From Actinoalloteichus_B caeruleus (lineage in GTDB: Bacteria; Actinomycetota; Actinomycetes; Mycobacteriales; Pseudonocardiaceae), in the NCBI RefSeq assembly GCF_000718005.1, contig NZ_JODV01000014.1: 64,000 nucleotides of DNA; one strand, 5' to 3'. Below the pieces are notes generated by a model that was not told the origin of the DNA, made no database searches, and was given only the letters and a program-made list of their open reading frames with translations. Positions 17,217 through 25,397 of the stretch are shown here, piece by piece. How positions within the stretch are numbered: the first letter of the stretch is position 1; the number at the start of each line of letters is the position of its first letter. The position numbers and the translations under genes are program-made.

Positions 17217-18605
17217 TCACTGGCCGTCCCGGCCGGCTCCGTCCCCGCTCGACTCGTCGCCGCGCACCACCCGTCGCAGCCGGGGGACCCGGTCGGCGAG
17301 GGCCCGTTCCGCTCCCCGGGCCGCCGGCTGGTAGTAGTCGCGGCCGACGAGCTGGTCGGGCGGGTACTGCTGGGTCAGCACGCCCTCGGGCACGTCATGG
17401 GGGTACCGGTACCGCTCGGCGTGCCCGAGCCGAGCGGCGCCCGCGTAGTGCCCGTCGCGCAGGTGCGGCGGCACGGCGCCCACCGCCCCCCGGTTCACGT
17501 CGGCCACCGCCGCGTCGATCGCCGTGATCACCGCGTTCGACTTCGGGGCGGTCGCCAGGTGGATCGTCGCCTGGGCCAGCGCGAGCCGTGCCTCGGGCAT
17601 CCCGATGAGCTGCACGGCCTGGGCGGCGGACACGGCGGCGGTGAGGGCCGTCGGATCGGCGAGGCCGATGTCCTCACTGGCGTGCACGACCAGCCGGCGC
17701 GCGATGAAGCGCGGGTCCTCCCCTGCGGCGACCATCCTGGCCAGGTAGTGCAGCGCGGCGTCGACGTCCGACCCCCGGATGGACTTGATGAAGGCGCTGG
17801 TCACGTCGTAGTGCTGGTCGCCCTGCCGGTCGTAGCGCACGGCGGCCCGGTTCACCGTGTCCTCCACGGTGTCGAGGGTGATCGTGGCCTCCCCGACGGA
17901 GTCACTGGCCTCGGCGGCCGCCTCCAGGGCGGTGAGCGCCCTCCTGGCGTCGCCGCCGGCGAGGCGGACCAGGTGGTCCTCGGCGTCGGTGGCGAGCTCC
18001 AGCCGTCCCCCCAAGCCCCGTTCCTCGGCCAACGCCCGCCGGACGAGTTCGCGGACCGCCTCGTCCTCGAGCGGCCGCAGCTGGAGGACCAGCGACCGGG
18101 AGAGCAGCGGGGCGACCACGGAGAAGAACGGGTTCTCGGTGGTCGCGGCCACGAGCAGGATGATCCGGTCCTCCACCGCACCCAACAGGGCGTCCTGCTG
18201 GGTGCGGGAGAAGCGGTGGACCTCGTCGATGAACAGCACCGTCCGCTCGGACCGCCGGCCGAGGCGACGCCGCGCCTCCTCGATGACCGCGCGCACCTCC
18301 TTCACCCCGGCGGAGAGCGCGGAGAGCGCGACGAACCGGCGACCGGTGGCGAGCGACACCAGGGAGGCGAGGGTGGTCTTGCCGGTGCCGGGCGGCCCGT
18401 ACAGCATCACCGAGGCGGGAGCCCCGCCCTCGACCAACCGCCGCAGCGGCGCCCCCGGGTGCAGGAGGTGGTCCTGGCCCACCACCTCGTCCAGCGTGCG
18501 GGGTCGCATCCGCACCGGGAGGGGCGCGTTCGCCGCGACCGCCTCGTCGGCGTCCTGCTGGACCTGCGCCTCGAACAGGCCCTCGTCGAAGAGTCCGTCT
18601 GCCAC
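17217..18605 (-). CDS. rarA: Replication-associated recombination protein A (RarA/MgsA AAA ATPase)
   Basis: 462 residues. Clamp-loader-like AAA+ ATPase that acts at stalled replication forks. Walker A GPPGTGKT near residue 70, Walker B VLFIDEVHRF near 120, sensor 1 VAATTENPFF, arginine-finger region, then the RarA C-terminal tetramerisation domain (HYDVTSAFIKSIRGSDVDAA; EDIGLADP). The C-terminus adds a short charged Gly/Asp tail. Start is GTG at 18605. It occupies the same syntenic slot between alaS and aspS as Rv2559c in M. tuberculosis. The call is secure. Confidence 0.95.
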   Translation of the reverse strand: MADGLFDEGLFEAQVQQDADEAVAANAPLPVRMRPRTLDEVVGQDHLLHPGAPLRRLVEGGAPASVMLYGPPGTGKTTLASLVSLATGRRFVALSALSAGVKEVRAVIEEARRRLGRRSERTVLFIDEVHRFSRTQQDALLGAVEDRIILLVAATTENPFFSVVAPLLSRSLVLQLRPLEDEAVRELVRRALAEERGLGGRLELATDAEDHLVRLAGGDARRALTALEAAAEASDSVGEATITLDTVEDTVNRAAVRYDRQGDQHYDVTSAFIKSIRGSDVDAALHYLARMVAAGEDPRFIARRLVVHASEDIGLADPTALTAAVSAAQAVQLIGMPEARLALAQATIHLATAPKSNAVITAIDAAVADVNRGAVGAVPPHLRDGHYAGAARLGHAERYRYPHDVPEGVLTQQYPPDQLVGRDYYQPAARGAERALADRVPRLRRVVRGDESSGDGAGRDGQ

Positions 18606-18668
18606 GGCGACGACGCTACCCGGCGACCCGGTCGGGTCGGTCCGGCGACCGCCGGGGGGACGCCGTGG

Positions 18669-19889
18669 TCAGCGGAAGGCCGGGTAGGTGGGCAACTGCT
18701 GGGTCTTGAGGCCGAAGTGCGCCCGGATGCCCTCCGCGACCTGCTCGGCGTGCTCCCGCATGGTGGGGCTGAGCCGCTCGTCCCCGGCGAGGCGCTCCCA
18801 CTGCGTGAGCAGGGTGAGGTACCGCAGGATCGGGTCGCCGTGGTCGTTGGCGGCGGGGACGTCGGCGCTCCGCTCGTTGGCGATGCCCAACAGCTTCCAG
18901 GTGGTCAGCCAGGCCCACAGCAGCTGCGCCCTGAGCAGCCACGGCATCAGCACGGCGTCGTCGTCGAGCTCGGGCCACACGGCGCTGACCTCGGACCGCC
19001 ACGCCGCGAGCATCGCCTGGGACATGCGAGCGGGTATCGCCGAGCCGCACCAGCAGGAGGCGAAGGGCACGCTGAGGTTGACCGCGTCCAGCGCGATGTC
19101 GCGCATGCAGCCGCCCTCGAAGTCGAGGAAGCGGACCCCGGAGCTGGTGACGACGCTGTTGTCCGGGCAGATCTCCGAAGGGCTGAACGCGCGGTAGCGG
19201 CCGCGCGCGAAGAGGCGGACCTCCTCACCCAACTCCGCCAGCACCGCGTCCGGGGTGTCGACGCCGACCGTCTCGGCCAGCAGGGTCGGCAGCTCGGCCA
19301 GCATCCGTTCGGAGTCCTCGACGGCGGCCGGCCGCGCCGGTTCGAGCCCGCCGAGCCGGCGGACCAGGGTGTCGAAGTCCGCTTCCCGCCCGGCCGTGCT
19401 GGCGTGGAGGCGACCGAGCCCCCTCGCCCAGGCGAGCAGGGCCGTCTCGGCGGCCCGGGTGTCCGAGCCCTCCAGCCGGTCGGTCAGGGTCGGGGCGCGG
19501 CCGAGGTCCTCCAGGATGACCAGCCGCTCGCTGGCGTCCTGACCGACGAGTTCCGGACCCACCCAGGTCTCGGAGGGCAGGGCGGTGAGCAACTGGCAGC
19601 TGGCCGCCTCGTGGGCGAAGGGGTCGGCGGCCGCCTCGGGCGCGGGGCCCTGGTAGTGCTTGATCACCAGCGATCGGGGCAGCGAGAACGGGTTCTCGAC
19701 CACCCTGACCCTGATCACCACAGCGCGGCCGCTGCCGCCCAGGTCCTCCGGGTCGCCCAGCCGCACCGGGGCTCCGAAGCGACGGGACAGCGCGGACTCA
19801 GCGGCGGCAACCGTTGGAGTCATCCCAGTGGTTTCTTCGGTTGTGCCGTCGACCGCCGTTGGCCGACCGACCGCAATCTCCAGACTCAT
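18669..19889 (-). CDS. Aminoglycoside-phosphotransferase-fold protein, degenerate catalytic loop
   Basis: 406 residues with the small-molecule kinase (APH/choline kinase) fold: an N-lobe with SLVIKHYQG (candidate ATP lysine) and LVILEDLGRAPTLTDRLEG, and a C-lobe with FSPSEICPDNSVV and RFLDFEGG. In active kinases the loop is H-x-D-x(4)-N; here the histidine and first aspartate are replaced by Ser/Glu and only the PDN remains, while the metal aspartate of DFE is kept. It may have weak or no kinase activity. I chose ATG at 19889 (GGAAGAG upstream); ATG at 19922 would add 11 residues. Substrate unknown; it stands alone between rarA and aspS. Confidence 0.65.
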   Translation of the reverse strand: MSLEIAVGRPTAVDGTTEETTGMTPTVAAAESALSRRFGAPVRLGDPEDLGGSGRAVVIRVRVVENPFSLPRSLVIKHYQGPAPEAAADPFAHEAASCQLLTALPSETWVGPELVGQDASERLVILEDLGRAPTLTDRLEGSDTRAAETALLAWARGLGRLHASTAGREADFDTLVRRLGGLEPARPAAVEDSERMLAELPTLLAETVGVDTPDAVLAELGEEVRLFARGRYRAFSPSEICPDNSVVTSSGVRFLDFEGGCMRDIALDAVNLSVPFASCWCGSAIPARMSQAMLAAWRSEVSAVWPELDDDAVLMPWLLRAQLLWAWLTTWKLLGIANERSADVPAANDHGDPILRYLTLLTQWERLAGDERLSPTMREHAEQVAEGIRAHFGLKTQQLPTYPAFR

Positions 19890-19996
19890 CTCTTCCGACC
19901 CTACCGCTGTTCGGGTCCTCATTTGGCCACTCTGCGTAGTACATCAAGGTGAATTCGGGGCGTCCGGGCGTGTCGCACCCGGACACCCCGCGTTCC

Positions 19997-21775
19997 TCAT
20001 GCCTCCGCGGTCTTCCTGACCGGCTTCGCGTCAACACCGGCCTCCCGGCGCTGCTGGAGGGTGATGGGCGCCGGAGCCTGCGTCAACGGGTCGAAACCGC
20101 CTCCCGACTTCGGGAACGCGATGACGTCGCGCAGCGAGTCCGCGCCAGCCAGCAGCATGACGATGCGGTCCCACCCGAAGGCGATGCCGCCGTGCGGCGG
20201 GGGGCCGAACTTGAAGGCGTCCAGCAGGAACCCGAACTTCTCCCGCGCGTCCTCGGAACCGATCCCCATGACCTCGAAGACGCGCTCCTGCACGTCGCGC
20301 TGGTGGATCCGGATCGAGCCACCGCCGATCTCGTTGCCGTTGCAGACGAGGTCGTAGGCGTAGGCGAGGGCGTGCTCCGGGTCCTGGTCGAACCGGTCGA
20401 TCCACTCGGGGGTCGGCGAGGTGAAGGCGTGGTGCACCGCCGTCCACCGGCCGGAGCCGACGGCGACGTCGTCGGTCTCGTCGACGGACTCGAACATGGG
20501 CGCGTCGGTGACCCAGACGAAGGACCACGCGTCCTCGTCGACCATTCCCGTGCGGCGCGCGATCTCCAGCCTGGCCGCCCCCAGCAGCGCCCGGGCGTCG
20601 GAGGGCCGGCCGGCCGCGAAGAAGACGCAGTCGCCGGGAGCGGCGCCGACCGCCTTGGCCAGTCCCTCCCGCTCCCCGTCGGAGAGGTTCTTGGCGACCG
20701 GGCCACCCAGGGTGCCGTCCTCGGCGACGAGCACGTAGGCCAGCCCCTTGGCGCCGCGCTGCCTCGCCCAGTCCTGCCAGGCGTCGAGCTGGCGGCGCGG
20801 TTGGTCCGCGCCACCCGGCATGACCACGGCGCCCACGTAGGGCGCCTGGAAGACCCGGAAGGTCGTCTCCGAGAAGTACTCGGTCATCTCGGTCAGTTCG
20901 AGACCGAACCGCAGGTCCGGCTTGTCCGTCCCGTACCGCGACATGGCCTCGTGGTAGGTGATCCTCGGGATGGGCGTGGTGATCTCGTGGTCCGCCAGCT
21001 CGGCCCACAGCGCGGAGACGATGCGCTCGCCGAGCTCGATCACGTCCTCCTGCTCGACGAAGCTCATCTCGATGTCGAGCTGGGTGAACTCCGGCTGCCG
21101 GTCGGCCCGGAAGTCCTCGTCCCGGTAGCAGCGCGCGATCTGGTAGTAGCGCTCCACCCCGCCCACCATGAGCAGCTGCTTGAACAGCTGCGGGGACTGC
21201 GGCAACGCGTACCAGGAGCCGGGCTGGAGGCGGGCCGGGACGAGGAAGTCCCTGGCGCCCTCGGGAGTGGACCGGGTGAGGGTCGGGGTCTCGACCTCGA
21301 CGAACCGCCGCTCGTCCAGCACGGAGCGGGCGACGCGGTTGGCCTCGCTGCGCAGCCGCAGCGCGCGGGCGGGACCGGAACGCCGCAGGTCCAGGTACCG
21401 GTACCGCAGCCGGACCTCCTCCCCCGCCTCCACGTGCTCGTCGAGCGGGAAGGGCAGCGCGGCCGACTCGGACAACACGTCCAGCTCGGTGACCGTGACC
21501 TCGATCTCGCCGGTGGGGATCTCGGGGTTCTCGTTGCCCTCCGGGCGGACGACGACCTCGCCGGTGACCCGCAGGCAGAACTCGGAGCGCAGCCGGTGGG
21601 CCCGCTCGGCCATCTCGCCCTCGCGGAAGACCACCTGGGCGACGCCGGAGGCGTCGCGAAGGTCGATGAAGATCACTCCCCCGTGATCGCGACGGCGCGC
21701 CACCCACCCGGTGAGGGTGATGGTCTGGCCTACATGCTCGGCGCGCAGGGCGCCGGCCTCATGCGTGCGCAACAC
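19997..21775 (-). CDS. aspS: Aspartate-tRNA ligase (bacterial type)
   Basis: 592 residues, the full bacterial length including the GAD insert. An N-terminal OB anticodon-binding domain (TLTGWVARRRDHGGVIFIDL), then class II motifs: motif 2 in RCYRDEDFRADRQPEFTQLD at about 215-235, the QSPQLFKQLLM flipping-loop region, and motif 3 AFGWDRIVMLLAG near 550. GTG at 21775 with AAGGAG about 9 bases upstream. Whether it also charges tRNA-Asn cannot be told from sequence alone. Single gene in this interval. Confidence 0.96.
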   Translation of the reverse strand: MLRTHEAGALRAEHVGQTITLTGWVARRRDHGGVIFIDLRDASGVAQVVFREGEMAERAHRLRSEFCLRVTGEVVVRPEGNENPEIPTGEIEVTVTELDVLSESAALPFPLDEHVEAGEEVRLRYRYLDLRRSGPARALRLRSEANRVARSVLDERRFVEVETPTLTRSTPEGARDFLVPARLQPGSWYALPQSPQLFKQLLMVGGVERYYQIARCYRDEDFRADRQPEFTQLDIEMSFVEQEDVIELGERIVSALWAELADHEITTPIPRITYHEAMSRYGTDKPDLRFGLELTEMTEYFSETTFRVFQAPYVGAVVMPGGADQPRRQLDAWQDWARQRGAKGLAYVLVAEDGTLGGPVAKNLSDGEREGLAKAVGAAPGDCVFFAAGRPSDARALLGAARLEIARRTGMVDEDAWSFVWVTDAPMFESVDETDDVAVGSGRWTAVHHAFTSPTPEWIDRFDQDPEHALAYAYDLVCNGNEIGGGSIRIHQRDVQERVFEVMGIGSEDAREKFGFLLDAFKFGPPPHGGIAFGWDRIVMLLAGADSLRDVIAFPKSGGGFDPLTQAPAPITLQQRREAGVDAKPVRKTAEA

Positions 21776-22106
21776 GAGTTCGGGTCTCCTTGTCCTGAGA
21801 TGTGCGTAGGCTGGGTCGCCAGCCAGGTACGCCAGGGTGACCTCAAGAGGCTAGCCAATCCCCGACCACCGCCGTCGAGCAGGTTTCCCGGCCCACGGCC
21901 CGGCGACCGCGAATCGCCCGGCCCCCGCGCCGGCGACGGACCGCGGACCCCCGGCCCCGCCTGATCCGGCCGAAGCGTTCCGCCCCCCGAGTGAGGGGCC
22001 GATCGCCCGATCGCGCCGCGGCGGCGTCGTCCGTTACGACTAGTTGCAACACCGTCACAGCTTGCTCCGATGAACAGGCGTTACCGACCCCTTGGAGGAG
22101 TCCGAC
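21776..22106. other. Divergent intergenic region aspS / orphan gene
   Basis: 331 bases between two divergent genes, so it should carry both promoters. Near 22040-22080 it becomes less GC-rich (GACTAGTTGCAACACCGTCAC), the likeliest promoter zone for the rightward gene, whose ribosome site GGAGGAG is at 22095-22101. I see no confident -10/-35 pair, riboswitch or RNA gene. Confidence 0.4.
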
Positions 22107-22601
22107 GTGACCGATGACAACAGGTCGAAGATCTGGATCCGCAGACACGGCTGGTGGCAACCGCCGCAGCCCTTCACCGAGGACAGCGGCTGGCACCTGT
22201 GGCCGGCGGGGCAGGTGCTGAGCCGGTCGCCGCTGTCGGTGATGACCCCCGGCTTCGAGTACTACGTGTGCGACGGCGGCCCCTCCCGGCGCCGGGCCTT
22301 ACGCCGGCTGGTCCGGGTCGGCAGCGTCTCCCCGCGTTTCGTCGTCACCTCGCTCGACGACGGGTTCGACCAGTTGGGCACCTTCTTCCGCGACCAGGAC
22401 CGCACCCTCAGCGTCGACGGCTGGTACAAGGACCAGTACACGCGGGACAAGTTCCGCTCACCGAGGAACTTCCACCTGTTGGCCTGGACCTTCGAGGTGG
22501 CCGAGACCGTCGCCGTTCCGCTCCCCTCGACGCTGCGGTTCGCCCCGAGCGGGTGGCTGAACCTGGAGCGCGACGCGCTGTCGCCCGCCGAGGTGGGGTG
22601 A
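22107..22601 (+). CDS. Orphan Trp/Tyr-rich protein of unknown function
   Basis: 164 residues, not recognised. It begins with polar residues then IWIRRHGWWQPP, has several tryptophans (WHLWPAG, WYKDQY, LAWTFEV) and no signal peptide or transmembrane helix, so it is probably cytosolic and globular. GTG at 22107 has a strong GGAGGAG site 5 bases upstream; an upstream TTG in frame is less likely. Downstream is a convergent beta-propeller gene. No catalytic motif is visible. Coding is supported by the ribosome site and by a normal-looking amino-acid composition. Confidence 0.7.
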   Translation: MTDDNRSKIWIRRHGWWQPPQPFTEDSGWHLWPAGQVLSRSPLSVMTPGFEYYVCDGGPSRRRALRRLVRVGSVSPRFVVTSLDDGFDQLGTFFRDQDRTLSVDGWYKDQYTRDKFRSPRNFHLLAWTFEVAETVAVPLPSTLRFAPSGWLNLERDALSPAEVG

Positions 22602-22732
22602 CCGGGAGGGGCGAGCGCCCGGGGCGCGAGCACGGTTCCCGGCCGGCTTCTGGGTCGCGCGGGCGTCCTCCTGGCACGATCTCGCACCCATGCGCCAGGC
22701 GACGGCGGCACGCGGTCCCGGGCGGGAGGGGT

Positions 22733-23884
22733 TCACCGAGATCCGGCGCGCACCAGGTGGGTCATCACCGGCGCGTGCTCGCCCGGCAGGTCGAGGGTGG
22801 CGCTGACCTCACCCGCCGCCGCGTCGATCACGGAGATGCTGCTCTCCCGCGCGTTGAGCGCGAAGACCCGTCGCCCGTCCCCCGAGACGGCCAACGCGGT
22901 GGGTCCCGCTCCGACCGGGACGGCGGAGGCCGCGCCGGTCTCCCGGTCGATGGCGGAGACGGCGTCCTCGTCGACGCGCACCGCGTAGACCGGGTCGTCG
23001 GGTCCCGCCGAGACCGCGGCGTCGCCGTGCGCGACCTCGGTCCGCGCCTCCCAGAGCACCTCGAAGGTGCCCGCGTCGAGGTCGCGGAGGAGCCGCTGGT
23101 CACCCTGGTCGACGAGGAGGAGCCGCCCACCGGTCGGGCGGAGCAGCGCCGCCGGCGAGGGCAGCCGGGCGGTGCCCACCGACAGCTCCGCCGCGTCGAC
23201 GACCAGGACCTCGGGCGCGGCGGCGGCGGGCAACAGGGTCCGCCCGTCGTCCGTGCTGACCGGCCGCAGGGTGCGGACGCCGAGGTCGACCGTGCCGTGG
23301 AGCTCGCCCGTCGCCGCGTCGAGCACGGTCAGGGTGTCCCCGGCGACGGCCTTGACGACCAGCATTGACCCGTCGGAGGTGACGTCGAGGTAGAAGGCAT
23401 CGCGGTCGCGGGCGGGGAAGGTGGCCACCACCCCACCGTCGGCGGTGTCGATCACGGTCACGACGGCCTGGGCGCCGGCGCGCGTCAGGGCGTAGACCCG
23501 GCCACCGTCCGGCGAGGCCGCCAGGTCGCTGGGCGGGGCGTCGACCGGGACCGTGCGCACGACGTCCCCGGCGGCCGGGTCGACCACCAGCACGGCGTCG
23601 GGGTTCGCCGAGCCCACGTAGAGGCGGTCGCCCCCGTTCCGCTGCTCGGGAAGGGCTGTGCCGTTCGTCCCGGCGGGAGTGGCGGCGGCCGGACGCCCGC
23701 CGGGGGCCGTCGGCGCGACGAGCGCGAGGAGCAGCGCGAGCGCGCCGACCGCGACCCGCCGCGCGGTGCGGAGGGGCCGCCTTCCCGGTGCGGGCGCGCC
23801 GCGACGGGCACGGGGCCGGGCGGTGTCGGCCACGGAGGTGGGGTCCGGGCGCGGGCGACGACTCGGAGCGGCGGAGCTGCGCAT
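22733..23884 (-). CDS. Secreted YVTN-type beta-propeller protein
   Basis: 383 residues. A basic N-terminus and hydrophobic core (VAVGALALLLALVAPTAP, about 46-63) followed by Ala-rich cleavage-like sequence gives a signal peptide or anchor. The rest is about seven repeats of the YVTN/lactonase-like pattern: RLYVGSANPDAVLVVDPA, RVYALTRAGAQAVVTVID, and FALNARESSISVIDAAAGEV near the end. Such propellers usually bind partners or cell-surface ligands; no enzymatic residues are evident. ATG at 23884 has GGAGGGA 7 bases upstream. Monocistronic, convergent with the orphan gene. Confidence 0.8.
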   Translation of the reverse strand: MRSSAAPSRRPRPDPTSVADTARPRARRGAPAPGRRPLRTARRVAVGALALLLALVAPTAPGGRPAAATPAGTNGTALPEQRNGGDRLYVGSANPDAVLVVDPAAGDVVRTVPVDAPPSDLAASPDGGRVYALTRAGAQAVVTVIDTADGGVVATFPARDRDAFYLDVTSDGSMLVVKAVAGDTLTVLDAATGELHGTVDLGVRTLRPVSTDDGRTLLPAAAAPEVLVVDAAELSVGTARLPSPAALLRPTGGRLLLVDQGDQRLLRDLDAGTFEVLWEARTEVAHGDAAVSAGPDDPVYAVRVDEDAVSAIDRETGAASAVPVGAGPTALAVSGDGRRVFALNARESSISVIDAAAGEVSATLDLPGEHAPVMTHLVRAGSR

Positions 23885-24140
23885 GGGGGTGTCCCTCCGG
23901 CTGGGTCACGGACGCGCGGGAAGTGAAGCAAGTTCGGACCGGTTCCGGCGAGCCGCCGCTCCGGTGGGATGCCGAACCTGTCCGGGGAACACTCCGGGCG
24001 GGTGACGGGCGAACCGACACGCCCGCGCCCGAGCCGGCGCTCCCGCCGGCGGAGCCCGGAGCTGGGTTCGGCCGCCGCCTCCTCGTCCCCGTCGGCGGCC
24101 GGCACGGCGCCCGGGTCCGGGCGCCCCGGAACGCGGTGGG

Positions 24141-25208
24141 TCAGAGGAGCGTGAGCTGGGTGGCGTGCTCCCGGCTCGGACGGCTGGGCGGGGCCGCCGA
24201 CGACGTCGCTCCCGAGCCCCGGTGCTCCCCGGGCCGTTCACGGAGCAGGCCGTGGGCACGGGCGGCCAGCCGGACCCGTTCGGCGACGACGCGCTGGTAG
24301 GCCTTCGGCGCGTACGCCCCGTCCCGGTACAGCCGTTCGTACCGCTCGACCAGTCCAGGGTGCTCCCGGGCCAGCCACGCCAGGTACCACTCCCGCGCCC
24401 CGGGGCGGAGGTGGAGCACCACCGGCGTCACGCTCGTCGCGCCAGCGGCGGCGATCGCGGCCACGGCGCTGTCGATCCGCTCCGCCGAATCCCCCAGGCC
24501 GGGGAGGATCGGGGCCATCAGCACACCGCACCCCACCCCGGCGTCGGTCAGCCGCCGCACGGCGTCCAGCCGCGCTCGGGGGGAGGGGGTGCCCGGCTCC
24601 ACCGAACGCCACAGCCGCTCGTCGAGGTGACCCACCGACATCGACACCGAGACGGAGGTGCGGCGGGCGGCGCGCTCGAGGAGGTCCAGGTCCCGCAGGA
24701 GCAGCGTGCCCTTGGTGAGGACGGAGAAGGGGTTGGCCGCGTCGGCCAAGGCTCCCAGGATGTCGCGCATCAACCGGTAGCGGCCCTCCGCCCGCTGGTA
24801 GGGGTCCGTGTTGGTGCCCATCGCCACGTGCTCCCCCGTCCAGCCCGGTCTGGCCAGTTCCCTGCGGAGCACCTCGCCGGCGTTGACCTTGACGATGACC
24901 CGGGTGTCGAAGTCGTGGCCGGCGTCCAGGTCGAGGTAGGTGTGGGTCCGCCGGGCGAAGCAGTAGACGCAGGCGTGGGTGCACCCCCGGTAGGGGTTGA
25001 CCGTCCAGCCGAAGGGCATCGACCCGCCCGGTACCCGGTTGAGGACGCTCCTGGCCATCACCTCGTAGAAGGTGATGCCCGCGAACTCCGGCGTCGTGGT
25101 CTCGCGGAGGAACCCGTGGAGCCGTAGCGGCTGTTCCATGCCGGGGAGCACCGCCTCGCTCCGGGCCGCTCCGTCCGCCCGCTGTCCGTCCCATCGCACG
25201 GCGAGCAT
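24141..25208 (-). CDS. SPL-family radical SAM protein (Rv2578c-like)
   Basis: 355 residues. Radical SAM enzyme with the cluster-binding cysteines in YRGCTHACVYCFARRTH (C-x3-C-x2-C) near residue 80, followed by MGTNTDPYQRAEGRYRLM and VLTKGTLLLRDL, typical of the spore-photoproduct-lyase-like family. It is the syntenic counterpart of Rv2578c, which lies next to hisS in M. tuberculosis. I chose ATG at 25208 (MLAVRWDGQ), matching the start of that homologue; upstream ATG 25220 or TTG 25235 would lie in or beyond a LexA box. Probably DNA repair or nucleic-acid modification; the true substrate is unknown. Confidence 0.85.
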   Translation of the reverse strand: MLAVRWDGQRADGAARSEAVLPGMEQPLRLHGFLRETTTPEFAGITFYEVMARSVLNRVPGGSMPFGWTVNPYRGCTHACVYCFARRTHTYLDLDAGHDFDTRVIVKVNAGEVLRRELARPGWTGEHVAMGTNTDPYQRAEGRYRLMRDILGALADAANPFSVLTKGTLLLRDLDLLERAARRTSVSVSMSVGHLDERLWRSVEPGTPSPRARLDAVRRLTDAGVGCGVLMAPILPGLGDSAERIDSAVAAIAAAGATSVTPVVLHLRPGAREWYLAWLAREHPGLVERYERLYRDGAYAPKAYQRVVAERVRLAARAHGLLRERPGEHRGSGATSSAAPPSRPSREHATQLTLL

Positions 25209-25224
25209 TCGAACACACATTCGA
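25209..25224. promoter_or_regulatory. LexA (SOS) box upstream of SPL-like gene
   Basis: TCGAAC-ACAC-ATTCGA matches the actinobacterial LexA consensus TCGAAC-N4-GTTCGA at 11 of 12 positions and abuts the chosen start codon. No Shine-Dalgarno fits ahead of that start, so the message may be leaderless. The M. tuberculosis homologue is, as I recall, LexA-controlled, which agrees. Confidence 0.8.
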
Positions 25225-25256
25225 GCGACGGACAACGAGCACCCGGTTGCGACGCA

Positions 25257-25274
25257 TGTAAGATCTCACTTACA
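25257..25274. promoter_or_regulatory. Palindromic operator candidate
   Basis: TGTAAG-N6-CTTACA, a perfect dyad of 6-base arms in the 189-base divergent region between the SPL-like gene and the acyltransferase gene. Its shape suits a TetR/GntR-type dimer. No regulator gene lies beside it, so the binding protein is unknown. Confidence 0.5.
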
Positions 25275-25397
25275 GGTGACACTCCACCAGTTCACCAGTC
25301 AGTCAAGCGAGGGCACCGGACCCGGGCGGTCGCGCACCGCCGGCCGAGGGGACTCGTCCTCCTCGTGCGCCCCTCACCGACCACCGGGAGCACCGAC

